A stretch of DNA of 20,845 nt. Source: Bryobacteraceae bacterium (lineage in GTDB: Bacteria; Acidobacteriota; Terriglobia; Bryobacterales; Bryobacteraceae). Positions 1-8,805 of the stretch are shown in pieces (positions within the stretch are counted from its first letter, which is position 1; each line of letters starts with the position of its first letter). The stretch lies in assembly GCA_029975915.1 (NCBI GenBank), contig JARKOC010000539.1, positions 1-20,845 on the forward strand, written 5' to 3'. The notes under the pieces were generated by a model, which saw only the letters and a list, made by a program, of their open reading frames with translations, did no database searches and had not been told where the DNA came from. Position numbers and translations under genes: made by a program.

Positions 1-141
1 GAGATGGTGATGCCGGGCGACAACGTGACGGTGAGCGTGGAGCTGATCACGCCGGTGGCCATGGACAAGGGCCTGCGGTTTGCGATCCGCGAAGGCGGCC
101 GCACGGTGGGCGCGGGCACGGTGAGCGAGGTTATCGAGTAA
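1..141 (+). CDS. tuf: Elongation factor Tu, C-terminal fragment (domain III)
   Basis: The first reading frame encodes the last 46 residues of EF-Tu and ends in TAA. The segment reads [11 protein letters not shown], then [20 protein letters not shown], then GAGTV near the stop, which is the highly conserved domain III of the GTPase that delivers aminoacyl-tRNA to the ribosome. The gene is cut by the left edge of the window, so the G domain is not visible. Its position directly before rpsJ is the common str-S10 arrangement. Bacteria often have two tuf copies, and this would be the str operon copy. The end of domain III is conserved enough that the call is very secure. Confidence 0.97.
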   Translation, partial: EMVMPGDNVTVSVELITPVAMDKGLRFAIREGGRTVGAGTVSEVIE

Positions 142-160
142 GAAAGTGTGAAATCGGGTT

Positions 161-191
161 GGCGCGCTGTTTGAAACGCAGACCGCGCGCC
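161..191 (+). promoter_or_regulatory. Possible hairpin in the tuf-rpsJ spacer
   Basis: The 109-base spacer between tuf and rpsJ holds a perfect 7-base inverted repeat, GGCGCGC (161-167) and GCGCGCC (185-191), with a 17-base loop. No T-run follows, so it is not a classical intrinsic terminator. It could be a leader structure, an attenuator or an mRNA processing site between the str and S10 transcription units. In GC-rich DNA a 7-base arm can arise by chance, so confidence is low. I see no convincing promoter in the spacer. Confidence 0.3.
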
Positions 192-250
192 GGCCTGGGC
201 CAGCCCGCAGCCAGCTTCGGGAAGGCAGGTTTAGGAACGCGAGCACAGTA

Positions 251-586
251 ATGGCACAAAGCATCACAAAGCGCATTCGTATCCGGCTGAAGGCCTACGA
301 TCATCGTCTGCTGGATCAATCCACCAGCGAGATCGTGGAAACGGCGCGCCGGGCCGGCGCCAGCGTCGCCGGGCCGATTCCGCTGCCGACACAGCGCAAC
401 TCTTATACGGTGAACCGTTCGCCGCATGTGGACAAGAAGTCGCGCGAGCAGTTTGAGATCCGCACCCATAAGCGGTTGCTCGACATCATCGAACCGACGC
501 AGGACACAGTAGACGCGCTGTCGAAGCTGGATCTGCCGGCTGGGGTGGATGTCGAGATCAAGGCTTACCACAAGGGAGCGAAGTAA
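251..586 (+). CDS. rpsJ: 30S ribosomal protein S10
   Basis: This 111-residue protein is S10 of the small-subunit head, which in other bacteria also acts with NusB in transcription antitermination. Diagnostic stretches are [16 protein letters not shown] near the N-terminus and [20 protein letters not shown] in the long loop that reaches into the head. The family is usually 101-105 residues, and the few extra residues are at the C-terminus ([10 protein letters not shown]). It is the first gene of the S10 block, after a 109-base spacer from tuf. The ATG is the only start that fits the conserved N-terminus. Confidence 0.97.
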   Translation: MAQSITKRIRIRLKAYDHRLLDQSTSEIVETARRAGASVAGPIPLPTQRNSYTVNRSPHVDKKSREQFEIRTHKRLLDIIEPTQDTVDALSKLDLPAGVDVEIKAYHKGAK

Positions 587-667
587 GGCGAGCAGAAGCC
601 TGGAGGCTTCAAGATAGAACGGCCCGGTCCGGGAGAGATCGCGGATGGCGGGCGCAGGCGAGGGAAT

Positions 668-1294
668 ATGAGCCCAGGAATCATCGGCAAGAAAATCGGT
701 ATGACCCAGGTCTTCCGGCCCGACGGGCAGGTGGTGCCCGTGACGCTGCTGAAGGCGGGTCCGTGCGTTGTCATTCAGCGCAAGACTCCTGCCACGGACG
801 GCTATGACGCCGTTCAACTCGGCATGGTGGAATTTGCCAGAAAGACGACCAAGCCGCAGGCGGGGCACTTGAAGAAGGCAGGCGTGGACGGCGTGAAGAT
901 GATTCGCGAGTTCCGTCTGGACGGTGGGCAGGTGGAGGCGAAAGCGGGCGACCGGGTGCTGGTAGACCAGTTCAAGCCGAAGGACAAGGTCGACATTACT
1001 GGCGTAAGTAAGGGCCGCGGTTTCGCGGGCGTGATGAAGCGCCACAATTTTGGCGGCGGCGACGGAACGCACGGCTCGATGTTCCATCGCGCTCCCGGGT
1101 CGATTGGCGCTTCGAGTTACCCGTCGCGAGTTTTCCCTGGCACGCGCATGGCGGGCCAGATGGGCAACGCGCGGGTAACGGTTCGCAACCTCGAAGTGAT
1201 CGATGTCGACACCGAGGACAACGTGTTGATGGTCAAGGGCGCTGTGCCTGGCCCCAACGGCGGCTATGTGATTGTGAAGCGCGCCAAGAGGTAA
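668..1294 (+). CDS. rplC: 50S ribosomal protein L3
   Basis: The 208-residue product is L3, an early-assembling 23S rRNA binder whose extension reaches towards the peptidyl transferase centre. It starts with [16 protein letters not shown] and contains the hallmark loop [20 protein letters not shown] followed by [15 protein letters not shown]. That loop holds the glutamine methylated in many bacteria (the Q of AGQMG). Length is normal. It lies 81 bases after rpsJ and 7 bases before rplD. The ATG at 668 directly precedes the conserved [10 protein letters not shown] start, so it is preferred. Confidence 0.97.
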   Translation: MSPGIIGKKIGMTQVFRPDGQVVPVTLLKAGPCVVIQRKTPATDGYDAVQLGMVEFARKTTKPQAGHLKKAGVDGVKMIREFRLDGGQVEAKAGDRVLVDQFKPKDKVDITGVSKGRGFAGVMKRHNFGGGDGTHGSMFHRAPGSIGASSYPSRVFPGTRMAGQMGNARVTVRNLEVIDVDTEDNVLMVKGAVPGPNGGYVIVKRAKR

Positions 1295-1301
1295 CGAAAC
1301 A

Positions 1302-1931
1302 ATGCCCAAGGTAGATGTCGTCGATCTGAAAAACGCAAAAGTTGGTGAAGTGGAGCTGTCTGATGCAGTCTTCGCGGCGCCTGTGAACGAGAGTTTGATT
1401 TACGAAAGCGTCCGGAATTATCTGGCCGGCCAGCGTGGCGGCAACGCCAAGACCAAGAGCCGCTGGGAAGTGGCCGGGTCCGGCAAGAAGCTGTGGCGCC
1501 AAAAGGGGACCGGCCGGGCGCGCATGGGTTCTGTCCGAAGCACGCTGTGGCGCCACGGCGCGACCACGCACGGGCCCCAACCTCGGGATTACTCCTACCG
1601 GTTGAATCGCAAGATGGTCGTTGGAGCGCTGAGGTCGGCTTTATCGGCCAAGCTGCGAGATGGTGAACTGCTGATTGTGAACGGTTTTACTCTGGGCGAC
1701 CACAAGACCAAGACAATGGCTTCAGTTCTCGAAGGCCTGGGCGGGCAGCGAACGGTGCTGTTGGTCAATACGGCCGAAGCCAACAGGAATCTGGAACTCG
1801 GCGCCCGGAACCTGCCGGGCGTGAAGCTGGTTGCAACCAAGGACGTGACGACCTACGATCTGCTGGCGCATAAACAAGTTGTGCTCAGCCAGGCGGCTGC
1901 CGAGAAACTGTCGGAGGCGTTGTCGAAATGA
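1302..1931 (+). CDS. rplD: 50S ribosomal protein L4
   Basis: The 209-residue protein is L4, which binds 23S rRNA domain I and lines the exit tunnel. The conserved tunnel loop is visible as [18 protein letters not shown] followed by GGAT-like HGATTHGP. The C-terminal globular part contains [15 protein letters not shown], matching the family's NVYDILKHDKLVLT type of ending. In gammaproteobacteria L4 represses the S10 operon through a leader; whether that happens here cannot be read from the sequence. Its stop TGA overlaps the rplW ATG (ATGA), which implies translational coupling. Confidence 0.97.
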   Translation: MPKVDVVDLKNAKVGEVELSDAVFAAPVNESLIYESVRNYLAGQRGGNAKTKSRWEVAGSGKKLWRQKGTGRARMGSVRSTLWRHGATTHGPQPRDYSYRLNRKMVVGALRSALSAKLRDGELLIVNGFTLGDHKTKTMASVLEGLGGQRTVLLVNTAEANRNLELGARNLPGVKLVATKDVTTYDLLAHKQVVLSQAAAEKLSEALSK

Positions 1932-2218
1932 AGATCTATGACGTGATCATCCGCCCGGTAGTGACCGAGAAAGGGCTGGCGAAGAAGGAGAGCGAAGGCA
2001 CGCTCTGCTTTGAAGTCAGCAAGGACGCTACCAAGACCGACATCAAGGGCGCGGTCGAAAAGCTGTTCAAGGTGAAAGTGGCAGATGTCCGGACGGCGAC
2101 GTTTGAAGGGAAGTTGCGCCGGCGCGGCCGCTATTCCGGCTACACGCCGGATTGGAAAAAGGCCTACGTGAAGCTCAAGGCGGGCCAAAAGATGCCGGAG
2201 TACGCCGAACTGGTGTAG
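1928..2218 (+). CDS. rplW: 50S ribosomal protein L23
   Basis: This 96-residue protein is L23, at the exit of the polypeptide tunnel, where it docks trigger factor and SRP in characterised bacteria. The family start [15 protein letters not shown] and the segment [20 protein letters not shown] are clear, as is the [19 protein letters not shown] tail that packs into rRNA. It begins inside the last codons of rplD through an ATGA overlap. Length is typical of the family. Confidence 0.96.
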   Translation: MKIYDVIIRPVVTEKGLAKKESEGTLCFEVSKDATKTDIKGAVEKLFKVKVADVRTATFEGKLRRRGRYSGYTPDWKKAYVKLKAGQKMPEYAELV

Positions 2219-2246
2219 CCAGGCAACAAGAGAAAGGCGAAACCCT

Positions 2247-3077
2247 ATGCCAGTCAAATATTTCAAGCCGACGACGCCGACTCGCCGTTACGCCTCGGTG
2301 CTCGATAAGAGCGATCTCACCAAACAGACGCCTGAGAAGTCGCTCACCGAGGGGCTGAAGAAGTCCGGCGGCCGCAACAGCAAAGGCAAAGTGACGATCC
2401 GGTTCCGGGGCGGCGGGCACAAGCGTTCCTACCGGGTGATCGATTTTAAGCGGGACAAGACGGGCATTCCGGCCAAGGTCGCCTCGATCGAGTATGATCC
2501 CAACCGTTCGGCGCACATCGCGCTGTTGAACTACGCCGACGGCGAGAAACGCTACATCCTTTATCCGGTGGGCCTGGAAGTGGGACGTACGGTGATGTCG
2601 GGGCCCGAAGCCGACATTCTGCCGGGCAACGCGCTGCCGCTGGCCAACATCCCGGAAGGCACAACAATCCACAACATTGAACTGCGGCCGGGCAAGGGCG
2701 GCCAGATGGTCCGCTCGGCAGGCGGTTCTGCTCAGTTGGTATCACGGGAAGGCGGAATCGCTCTGGTGAAGCTGCCTTCGGGCGAAGTTCGCAAGGTGCC
2801 GACGGTCTGCTATGCCACGGTGGGCCAGGTGGGCAACGTCGATCACGAGAACGTCTCGCTCGGCAAGGCTGGGCGCACAAGGTGGCTGGGCAAGCGCCCG
2901 CACAACCGCGGCGTGACGATGAACCCGGTGGATCACCCACACGGCGGCGGCGAAGGCCGCACATCGGGTGGCCGCCACCCGGTGACGCCCTGGGGCCAGC
3001 CGACGCGCGGCTACCGGACCCGGAACAACAAGCGGACCGACAACATGATTGTCACCCGCCGGTACGGAAAGAAGTAA
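2247..3077 (+). CDS. rplB: 50S ribosomal protein L2
   Basis: The 276-residue product is L2, required for subunit association and close to the peptidyl transferase centre. Evidence includes the N-terminal [13 protein letters not shown] [13 protein letters not shown], the [16 protein letters not shown] stretch, and the catalytic-region signature [20 protein letters not shown] with its conserved histidine. The C-terminal [15 protein letters not shown] is also canonical. Length is standard. The gene lies 28 bases after rplW and 22 bases before rpsS. Confidence 0.98.
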   Translation: MPVKYFKPTTPTRRYASVLDKSDLTKQTPEKSLTEGLKKSGGRNSKGKVTIRFRGGGHKRSYRVIDFKRDKTGIPAKVASIEYDPNRSAHIALLNYADGEKRYILYPVGLEVGRTVMSGPEADILPGNALPLANIPEGTTIHNIELRPGKGGQMVRSAGGSAQLVSREGGIALVKLPSGEVRKVPTVCYATVGQVGNVDHENVSLGKAGRTRWLGKRPHNRGVTMNPVDHPHGGGEGRTSGGRHPVTPWGQPTRGYRTRNNKRTDNMIVTRRYGKK

Positions 3078-3099
3078 GAGCGGAGAGAGTGAATTAACG

Positions 3100-3372
3100 A
3101 TGAGCCGTTCAGTCAAAAAAGGGCCATTCACCGACGACCACCTTCTGGACAAGGTGACGGTGATGAACAACAAGAACGAAAAGAAGGTCTTGCGGACCTG
3201 GTCGCGGCGCTCAACCATCATGCCTGAGTTCATTGGGCATACCATCGCCGTGCACAACGGCAAGAAATTCATCCCCGTGTACGTGACCGAAAACATGGTG
3301 GGCCATAAGCTCGGCGAATTCTCCCCGACGCGGACTTTCAAAGGCCACGCGAACAAGAGCGACAAGAAGTAA
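3100..3372 (+). CDS. rpsS: 30S ribosomal protein S19
   Basis: S19 (90 residues) binds the head of the small subunit beside S13. I place the start at the ATG at 3100, giving [19 protein letters not shown], the universal S19 N-terminus. An in-frame ATG at 3049 lies inside rplB and would add 17 unrelated residues. The purine-rich GGAGAGAG at about 3082-3089 is a suitable ribosome binding site for the chosen start. The conserved [20 protein letters not shown] and EFSPTRTF segments confirm identity. Confidence 0.97.
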   Translation: MSRSVKKGPFTDDHLLDKVTVMNNKNEKKVLRTWSRRSTIMPEFIGHTIAVHNGKKFIPVYVTENMVGHKLGEFSPTRTFKGHANKSDKK

Positions 3373-3418
3373 GGCGGACAGGGAGAGACCCCGGAGAGCC
3401 GGTAGAGGATCTTGAACG

Positions 3419-3787
3419 ATGCAAGTGAAAGCGGAAGCCAGATATGTCCGGATCTCGCCGCAGAAGGCGAGGTTGGTGGTCGATTTGATCCGCGGCCGGA
3501 AGGCCGGCGAGGCGATCACAATTCTTCGGACGACGAACAAGCGGATCTCGCCCGACGTTGAAAAGGTGCTGCGTTCGGCCATCGCCAACGCCGAGGACCG
3601 GTTCACCGACGTGGATGTGGACAGCTTGGTTGTGACCGAAGCGTATGTCAATGAAGGACCGCGCCAGAAGCGGATCCGGCCGGCCCCGATGGGCCGGGCC
3701 TATCGCTACCAGCGCCGGACGGCGCACATCGTGGTGAAGGTGGGCGACGGTACGGCCGAAGCGGCCGAGGCGAAGGAAAAGGAATAG
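3419..3787 (+). CDS. rplV: 50S ribosomal protein L22
   Basis: L22 (122 residues) lines the exit tunnel opposite L4. The sequence shows [20 protein letters not shown] near the start. The beta-hairpin tip that reaches into the tunnel contains [20 protein letters not shown], followed by TAHIVVKVG. Its C-terminus ends in an acidic/lysine run (EAAEAKEKE) a little longer than usual. It lies 46 bases after rpsS and 11 bases before rpsC. Confidence 0.97.
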   Translation: MQVKAEARYVRISPQKARLVVDLIRGRKAGEAITILRTTNKRISPDVEKVLRSAIANAEDRFTDVDVDSLVVTEAYVNEGPRQKRIRPAPMGRAYRYQRRTAHIVVKVGDGTAEAAEAKEKE

Positions 3788-3798
3788 AGGAACTTCGA

Positions 3799-4665
3799 AT
3801 GGGCCAGAAAGTTCATCCGTACGGTTTCCGGCTGGGCGTGACCAAGAACTGGCGTTCGCGCTGGTTCGCGACGGCCGATTATGCCAAGCTGCTGCACGAA
3901 GACCTGGAGTTGAAACAGGCTCTGCGCGAGCGCCTGAAGGCGGCTGGAGTGAGCGCGGTGGAAGTGGAGCGGCCAGGCGGCTCGAAGCTCCGCATCACCA
4001 TCCACACTTCGCGGCCTGGCTTGATCATCGGACGCAAAGGCGCCGAGATCGAGAAGTTGAAGCAGGAGTTGTCGCAACAGACCAAGCGGGAAGTCTTCAT
4101 CGACATCCAGGAAGTCCACAAGCCCGAGATGGATTCCCAGTTGGTCGCCGAGTCCATCGCACTCCAGCTTGAGAAGCGCGTGGCGTTTCGCCGGGCGATG
4201 CGCAAGGCGGTTGAAAGTGCGCTGCGTTTCGGCTGCAAGGGAATTAAGGTTCGAGTGTCTGGCCGGTTGAACGGCGCCGAGATTGCGCGCAGCGAGTGGT
4301 ATTTGCAGGGACAGCTTCCGCTGCATACGCTGCGGGCTGACATCGATTACGGTTTTGCCGAGGCGCACACAACCTATGGCGTCATCGGCGTGAAGTGCTG
4401 GGTTTTCAAGGGAGAGGTTCCAACCGGCGGACTGCTGCGCAGGACGCGGTCCGACGAGCCCCGCCGGAATCCCCGGCGCGAACGCCGTGAAGCCCGCCCG
4501 ACCCATGCGCCAGCGCCAGCCGCGGCAGGGGAAGCTGGTGTGATTCAAGAGGCTCCGGCGGCTGATAGCGCCCGCACGGCCGCGCCCGTGGTGCCGCCTG
4601 TGGCAGCGCCCCCGCAGCCTACCTGGAAGGCGGAGGCCGGGCCGGAGGAAACGCCTCAGAGCTAG
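3799..4665 (+). CDS. rpsC: 30S ribosomal protein S3 with a long Ala/Pro-rich tail
   Basis: S3 sits at the mRNA entry channel and contributes to mRNA unwinding. The start [18 protein letters not shown] is canonical. The type II KH domain carries GRKG at residues 78-81, and the C-terminal domain (about 105-208) includes [18 protein letters not shown] and [16 protein letters not shown]. The core ends near residue 210. The protein then continues for about 78 more residues: an Arg-rich stretch (about 214-233) and a low-complexity Ala/Pro/Glu segment. Many S3 proteins are 206-240 residues, so 288 is long. The frame stays open and matches the neighbours in composition, so the tail looks genuine. Confidence 0.97.
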   Translation: MGQKVHPYGFRLGVTKNWRSRWFATADYAKLLHEDLELKQALRERLKAAGVSAVEVERPGGSKLRITIHTSRPGLIIGRKGAEIEKLKQELSQQTKREVFIDIQEVHKPEMDSQLVAESIALQLEKRVAFRRAMRKAVESALRFGCKGIKVRVSGRLNGAEIARSEWYLQGQLPLHTLRADIDYGFAEAHTTYGVIGVKCWVFKGEVPTGGLLRRTRSDEPRRNPRRERREARPTHAPAPAAAGEAGVIQEAPAADSARTAAPVVPPVAAPPQPTWKAEAGPEETPQS

Positions 4666-4715
4666 CTCCCGAGAGGCGTCTTTAAGGATTCGAGAGAGAA
4701 CGGAGACAGACAGCC

Positions 4716-5135
4716 ATGTTGATGCCGAAGAGAGTCAACTACCGCAAGCAGCAGCGCGGCCGCCGCAAAGGGCTGGCCTGGCGCGGCTCGACGCTGTCAT
4801 TCGGCGACTTCGGCCTGAAGGCCATGACCGTCGGCTGGGTGACCGACCGCCAGATCGAGGCAGCTCGTATCGCGATGACACGTTTCATCAAGCGCGGTGG
4901 GAAGGTATGGATCCGGTTGTTCCCGGACAAGCCGATCACGAAGAAGCCCGCCGAAACTCGTATGGGTAAGGGCAAGGGCGCTCCCGAGCAATGGGTGGCC
5001 GTGGTGCGGCCTGGCAAGATCATGTTCGAGATGGAAGGCGTGCCGCTGGAGACCGCGGCCGAAGCGATGCGGCTGGCGGCGATGAAGCTGCCGATCAGAA
5101 CCAAGCTGGTGACCCGCCAGGAGCAGGCTGGCTAG
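4716..5135 (+). CDS. rplP: 50S ribosomal protein L16
   Basis: L16 (139 residues) organises the A-site tRNA binding region of the large subunit. The start [19 protein letters not shown] is standard, as are [22 protein letters not shown] [20 protein letters not shown] and [19 protein letters not shown]. It contains the arginine site hydroxylated in some bacteria ([12 protein letters not shown]). The gap to rpmC (5136-5190) contains a small GC-rich hairpin, GCCCC/GGGGC at 5156-5172, without a T-run. Confidence 0.97.
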   Translation: MLMPKRVNYRKQQRGRRKGLAWRGSTLSFGDFGLKAMTVGWVTDRQIEAARIAMTRFIKRGGKVWIRLFPDKPITKKPAETRMGKGKGAPEQWVAVVRPGKIMFEMEGVPLETAAEAMRLAAMKLPIRTKLVTRQEQAG

Positions 5136-5190
5136 AAGAGAAAAGGCCTGGAACGGCCCCGCCTCAGGGGGCGTTGAGGATGAGCGAGAG

Positions 5191-5400
5191 ATGAAACCCG
5201 ATCAGATTCGAGCGTTGGACGAAAAAGAGCTGGCCTCCAAAGCCAGAGAGATCGAAGACCAGATCTTCCGCCTGAGGTTCCAGATGTCGCTGGGCCAGAT
5301 GGATGGATTAAAGAAGTATCGCGAATTGCGGAAGGACCGCGCCCGGCTGTCGACGATTCAGCGCGAGCGCGAGCTGAAATCAGCGAAGGGGGCCAATTAG
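5191..5400 (+). CDS. rpmC: 50S ribosomal protein L29
   Basis: This 69-residue helical protein is L29, which lies next to L23 at the tunnel exit. The family pattern is visible: an N-terminal IRALDEKELASKAREIEDQI helix, then FRLRFQMSLGQMDGLKKYRELRKDRARL, where the usual Q-L-xN motif is replaced by GQMDG. The stop TAG is only 3 bases before the rpsQ start, so the two are probably translated together. Its place between rplP and rpsQ is conserved in bacteria. Confidence 0.95.
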   Translation: MKPDQIRALDEKELASKAREIEDQIFRLRFQMSLGQMDGLKKYRELRKDRARLSTIQRERELKSAKGAN

Positions 5401-5403
5401 ACC

Positions 5404-5694
5404 ATGTCCCAGGCAACGGCAGGCCGCAGAAACGAGAAGGTCGGCGAAGTGGTGTCGGCCAAGATGGCCAAAACCATTGTGGTTCAGGTCACCCGCCGGG
5501 TTCCCCATCCGCTGTACAAGCGGATCGTGACGATGCGCAAGAAGTTTTATGCCCACGATGAGCAGCAGACAGCCAAGATTGGAGATGTCGTGCGGATCAT
5601 TGAGAGCCGTCCCCTAAGCAAGCTGAAGCGCTGGACGCTCGGCGAAGTGGTACGCCGGGCAGTCGATACCACGGTGGCCAAGGCGGCCGAATAG
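5404..5694 (+). CDS. rpsQ: 30S ribosomal protein S17
   Basis: S17 (96 residues) is a primary 16S rRNA binder with an OB fold. The sequence shows [19 protein letters not shown], then [19 protein letters not shown], then [20 protein letters not shown], all family hallmarks. The N-terminus ([11 protein letters not shown]) and C-terminus (DTTVAKAAE) add a few residues to the usual 80-88. It follows rpmC by 3 bases. Confidence 0.96.
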   Translation: MSQATAGRRNEKVGEVVSAKMAKTIVVQVTRRVPHPLYKRIVTMRKKFYAHDEQQTAKIGDVVRIIESRPLSKLKRWTLGEVVRRAVDTTVAKAAE

Positions 5695-5739
5695 GCCAGG
5701 CCGGTTTGGCAGGCGACAAGAGACTAGAGGAGTTCCGCC

Positions 5740-6108
5740 ATGATTGGAATGAGAACAATGCTGGAGGTGGCCGACAACAGCGGCGCGCGAAAACTCCAGT
5801 GCATCCTGCCGCGAGGCGGCGACAAGGGCCTGACGGCCGGATTGGGCGATATCGTGACGGCGGCGGTGAAGGAAGCCGCGCCAGACTCCAATATTAAGAA
5901 GGGCAAGGTTGTGCGTTGCGTGATCGTCCGGATGCGGAAAGAGACCCGCCGCAAGGACGGCACCTACATCCGTTTCGATTCCAACGCGGCCGTGCTGGTG
6001 AACGATCTAGGTGAACCCATCGGGACCCGTGTGTTCGGGCCGGTGGCTCGCGAATTGCGCGACAAGCGGTTCATGAAGATCGTATCGCTGGCGCCGGAGG
6101 TGATCTAA
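5740..6108 (+). CDS. rplN: 50S ribosomal protein L14
   Basis: L14 (122 residues) contacts the 30S subunit in an intersubunit bridge and is the usual docking site of silencing factor RsfS. It starts [20 protein letters not shown] and continues with [40 protein letters not shown] and [20 protein letters not shown]. All are diagnostic. Length is exactly that expected. An AGAGGAG ribosome binding site is visible before the ATG. The stop is one base before the rplX start. Confidence 0.98.
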   Translation: MIGMRTMLEVADNSGARKLQCILPRGGDKGLTAGLGDIVTAAVKEAAPDSNIKKGKVVRCVIVRMRKETRRKDGTYIRFDSNAAVLVNDLGEPIGTRVFGPVARELRDKRFMKIVSLAPEVI

Positions 6109-6109
6109 C

Positions 6110-6487
6110 ATGGCGGGACGACTGGCGACGCGGCACAACGAACCGAAATCGAAGGTTCGGACCAGAATCAAGAAAGGCGACGTGGTCAAGGTCATCACTG
6201 GCCGGGACAAGGGCAAGACGGGCAGGGTCCTCGAAGTGGACCGTGACGGCGGCCGGGTCCTGGTGGAAGGCGTGATGATGATGAAGAAGGCTGTCCGGCC
6301 GAACCCGGCCAAGGGTATCAAGGGCGGACTGGCCGACCGCGAATCGTCGATCCACATTTCAAACGTGATGATCCAGACCAGCGACGGCAAGACCAGCCGC
6401 ATCGGGGTCAGGGAAGAGAAGGTCGGGACCAAGGTGCGCCGAGTGCGCGTGGCCCGAAAGACCGGCGAGACCCTGGACAAGAAATAA
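6110..6487 (+). CDS. rplX: 50S ribosomal protein L24
   Basis: L24 initiates large-subunit assembly near the 5' end of 23S rRNA. The KOW motif is clear: IKKGDVVKVITGRDKGKTGRVLEV, from about residue 20 to 43. VEGVMMMKKAVRPN and SSIHISNVMI follow as expected. At 125 residues it is about 20 longer than a minimal L24. The excess is mostly an N-terminal basic extension before the KOW motif and a charged C-terminus. It starts one base after the rplN stop, consistent with coupling. Confidence 0.95.
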   Translation: MAGRLATRHNEPKSKVRTRIKKGDVVKVITGRDKGKTGRVLEVDRDGGRVLVEGVMMMKKAVRPNPAKGIKGGLADRESSIHISNVMIQTSDGKTSRIGVREEKVGTKVRRVRVARKTGETLDKK

Positions 6488-6523
6488 AACCGGCCAGGAA
6501 ACGTCAGGAGAAAGCAGCCAAAG

Positions 6524-7069
6524 ATGAAGGCGAGACTGAGAGAGCATTACGAAAAGACGGTGACCGCGGAGCTGACCAAGCAGTTCAGCTACACCAACCC
6601 GATGGCGGTGCCGAAACTTGTAAAAGTGACCGTCAACGTGGGAATGGGTGAGGCCACGCAGAACCCGAAGATACTCGACGGCGCCGTGGCCGAGTTGACC
6701 GCCATTACCGGCCAGAAGCCGGTCATCACCAAGGCGCGCAAGTCGATCGCCGCCTTCAAGTTGCGCGAGGGCATGTCGATCGGCTGCATGGTGACGCTGC
6801 GCGGCGACAAAATGTACGAGTTTCTGGACCGTCTGATGAACGTGGCTTTGCCGCGCGTGCGCGATTTCCGCGGCGTGTCCAGCCGCAGTTTCGACGGCCG
6901 GGGCAACTACACGCTCGGCGTGCGGGATCAGTTGATCTTCCCTGAGATCGATTACAACAAGGTCGAAAAGACCAAGGGCATGAACATCTGCATTACGACT
7001 TCAGCAGCCACTGACGCAGAAGCTCTGGCGCTGCTCAAGGCCATGGGCATGCCGTTCCGGCAGAACTAG
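6524..7069 (+). CDS. rplE: 50S ribosomal protein L5
   Basis: L5 (181 residues) binds 5S rRNA in the central protuberance. Conserved features are [20 protein letters not shown], the [20 protein letters not shown] stretch with its following [20 protein letters not shown], and [39 protein letters not shown] is the expected late segment. Length is normal. The gene sits between rplX and rpsN as in almost all bacteria. Confidence 0.98.
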   Translation: MKARLREHYEKTVTAELTKQFSYTNPMAVPKLVKVTVNVGMGEATQNPKILDGAVAELTAITGQKPVITKARKSIAAFKLREGMSIGCMVTLRGDKMYEFLDRLMNVALPRVRDFRGVSSRSFDGRGNYTLGVRDQLIFPEIDYNKVEKTKGMNICITTSAATDAEALALLKAMGMPFRQN

Positions 7070-7098
7070 GGACCGGGAAAGGATAGGGTTTTCACACG

Positions 7099-7326
7099 AT
7101 GTCGACCAACGCAAGAGAAGCCAAGACCCGCGAGTCCCACGAGAAGATCGCTCGGGCGAAAGCTGCGGGCAAGAAGGTACCGAAGCTGGAAGTCCGCCAC
7201 CGCAACCGCTGCCTGCGCTGCGGCCGGTCGCGGGCCTACATGCGCAAGTTTAAGCTGTGCCGAATCTGCTTCCGGCAGTTGGCGCTGCAGGGCGAGATCC
7301 CAGGCGTGGTGAAGTCGAGCTGGTAG
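7099..7326 (+). CDS. rpsN: 30S ribosomal protein S14, zinc-binding type
   Basis: This S14 carries four cysteines in a CxxC-x12-CxxC pattern (residues 38, 41, 54 and 57: NRCLRCG and KLCRICF), the zinc ribbon of the C+ paralogue type. The C-terminus [18 protein letters not shown] is canonical. At 75 residues it is longer than the usual 61-residue C+ form, because of a charged N-terminal extension of about 14 residues. The ATG at 7099 is the only ATG that reaches the conserved core in this frame. A zinc-independent paralogue might exist elsewhere in the genome but is not visible here. Confidence 0.94.
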   Translation: MSTNAREAKTRESHEKIARAKAAGKKVPKLEVRHRNRCLRCGRSRAYMRKFKLCRICFRQLALQGEIPGVVKSSW

Positions 7327-7391
7327 TCCGGGAAGGGCTCTAACAGCGGAAGACCAATCACGGTAGACAGCAGAGCAGGAAGAGAATAGAA

Positions 7392-7787
7392 ATGATTTCC
7401 GATCCCATCGCCGACATGCTCACACGCGTCAGGAACGCGCTGGCGGCGCGCCACCAGAAGGTGGACGTTCCGGCCTCGAAGTTGAAGACCGAGATCGCCC
7501 GGATCTTGAAGGACGAAGGCTACATCCTCAACTACAAGATCGTCGACGACAACAACCACAAGGCGATTCGCGTGTATCTGAAGTACACGCAGGCCAACCA
7601 GCCGGTGATCTCGCACATGGTGCGGCTTTCGCGGCCAGGCTGCCGTGTCTACGTGGGCTCTAAAGAGATCCCGAAGGTGCTCGGTGGGCTGGGCATCAAT
7701 ATCGTGACCACGCCCAAGGGCGTAATGACGGGCAAGTCCGCGCACAAGGAAGGCGTGGGCGGCGAGCTGCTGTGCGAGGTCTGGTAG
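7392..7787 (+). CDS. rpsH: 30S ribosomal protein S8
   Basis: S8 (131 residues) binds the central domain of 16S rRNA and in E. coli represses the spc operon. It starts with MISDPIADMLTRVRNALAAR, as expected. The C-terminal rRNA-binding region contains GLGINIVTTPKGVMTGKSAH and ends GGELLCEVW, all diagnostic. Length is typical. The gaps of 65 bases before and 84 bases after show no obvious terminator. Confidence 0.98.
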   Translation: MISDPIADMLTRVRNALAARHQKVDVPASKLKTEIARILKDEGYILNYKIVDDNNHKAIRVYLKYTQANQPVISHMVRLSRPGCRVYVGSKEIPKVLGGLGINIVTTPKGVMTGKSAHKEGVGGELLCEVW

Positions 7788-7871
7788 GCCACGCTCGGCC
7801 AGCGAGAATTGAGATGAGAAGCGCGGTCTGGAAATTGACAGGTTTCCTGGAAAGCGGACTGGAGAGAAACG

Positions 7872-8408
7872 ATGTCGAGAGTTGGTAAGAAGCCGATCCC
7901 GCTGCCGGCAGGCGTCAAGGTGACCTGCGATGGCGTGATCAAAGTTGAAGGACCGAAGGGCAAGCTGGAAGTGCCGCTACCCGAAGGTGTGCGGCTTGAG
8001 CAGAATGGCGCCGTCTTGGAAATTAAGCGCGATCACGACAGCTATGCCGCTGTCCACGGCCTGACGCGCGCTCTGACAGCCAACGCCGTCACCGGCGTGA
8101 GCGCCGGTTTTACCCGGGAGATGGACATTGTAGGCATCGGCTACCGCGCCGAAGTGAAGGGCAATGTCATCGTGTTCACCTTGGGCTACTCGCACCCGAT
8201 CGAGTTCCTGTTGCCAAAGGGTGTCGATTGCAAGATCGACAAGCAGACTCACTTGGTCCTGACCAGCATCGACCGCCAGCAATTGGGCCAGGTTGCGGCT
8301 AACATCCGCTCGCTGCGTCCGCCGGAGCCATACAAGCTCAAGGGAATCCGGTACACGGGCGAAGTGCTGCGCAAGAAAGTCGGCAAGACCGGCGCAGGCG
8401 GCAAGTAA
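7872..8408 (+). CDS. rplF: 50S ribosomal protein L6
   Basis: L6 (178 residues) lies at the base of the stalk near the GTPase centre. The sequence starts [20 protein letters not shown], has the repeated two-domain L6 fold with [18 protein letters not shown] in the second half, and ends with [20 protein letters not shown] followed by [11 protein letters not shown]. These are the expected signatures. A GGAGAGAAACG sequence just before the ATG serves as ribosome binding site. Confidence 0.98.
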   Translation: MSRVGKKPIPLPAGVKVTCDGVIKVEGPKGKLEVPLPEGVRLEQNGAVLEIKRDHDSYAAVHGLTRALTANAVTGVSAGFTREMDIVGIGYRAEVKGNVIVFTLGYSHPIEFLLPKGVDCKIDKQTHLVLTSIDRQQLGQVAANIRSLRPPEPYKLKGIRYTGEVLRKKVGKTGAGGK

Positions 8409-8441
8409 GGCGTGCGGCGGATGAAGGAGATTGGATAAGCC

Positions 8442-8801
8442 ATGATTCAGAAGTCAAACAAGGACGCCCGCCGGCGCAGAATTCACACACGAATCCGGGA
8501 CCGCGTGAAAGGAACCGAAGCGCGTCCACGCCTGGCTGTGTTTCGCAGCATCAAGCACATCTACGCTCAAATCATCGACGACCGCGCCGGGCGGACCCTC
8601 GTGGCCGCTTCGAGCGCGGAAAAGAATGCGCCGTCCAACGGCGGCAACATTGCGGGCGCCAAGGAAATCGGCAAGCTGATTGCCGAGCGGGCGCAGTCGG
8701 CCGGAATTAAGTCGGTGGTCTTTGACCGCGGCGGATTCCTTTATCACGGCCGCATTAAGGCGCTGGCCGAGGCGGCGCGCGAAGCTGGACTGGAGTTCTA
8801 G
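8442..8801 (+). CDS. rplR: 50S ribosomal protein L18
   Basis: L18 (119 residues) joins L5 in binding 5S rRNA. It shows the basic N-terminus [19 protein letters not shown], then [20 protein letters not shown] and the C-terminal [20 protein letters not shown]. Length is standard. It stops 4 bases before the rpsE start, which suggests coupled translation. Confidence 0.97.
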   Translation: MIQKSNKDARRRRIHTRIRDRVKGTEARPRLAVFRSIKHIYAQIIDDRAGRTLVAASSAEKNAPSNGGNIAGAKEIGKLIAERAQSAGIKSVVFDRGGFLYHGRIKALAEAAREAGLEF

Positions 8802-8805
8802 ACCC

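Noticed and set aside
131..1309. Long minus-strand open frame of 392 codons over rpsJ and rplC
   Set aside because: It lies opposite two certain ribosomal protein genes, has low-complexity His/Arg/Ala composition and no recognisable domain. It is a GC-driven shadow frame.
3049..3099. In-frame upstream ATG for rpsS at 3049
   Set aside because: It overlaps rplB and adds residues foreign to S19; the 3100 start gives the universal N-terminus and has a ribosome binding site.
3706..4548. Minus-strand open frame of 280 codons over rplV and rpsC
   Set aside because: It is antisense to certain genes and has no family resemblance; long antisense frames are expected at this GC content.
7835..7863. TTGACA at 7835-7840 before rplF, a perfect -35 box
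   Set aside because: The bases about 17 positions downstream (ACTGGA) do not resemble a -10 box, and the gene lies within a continuous operon.
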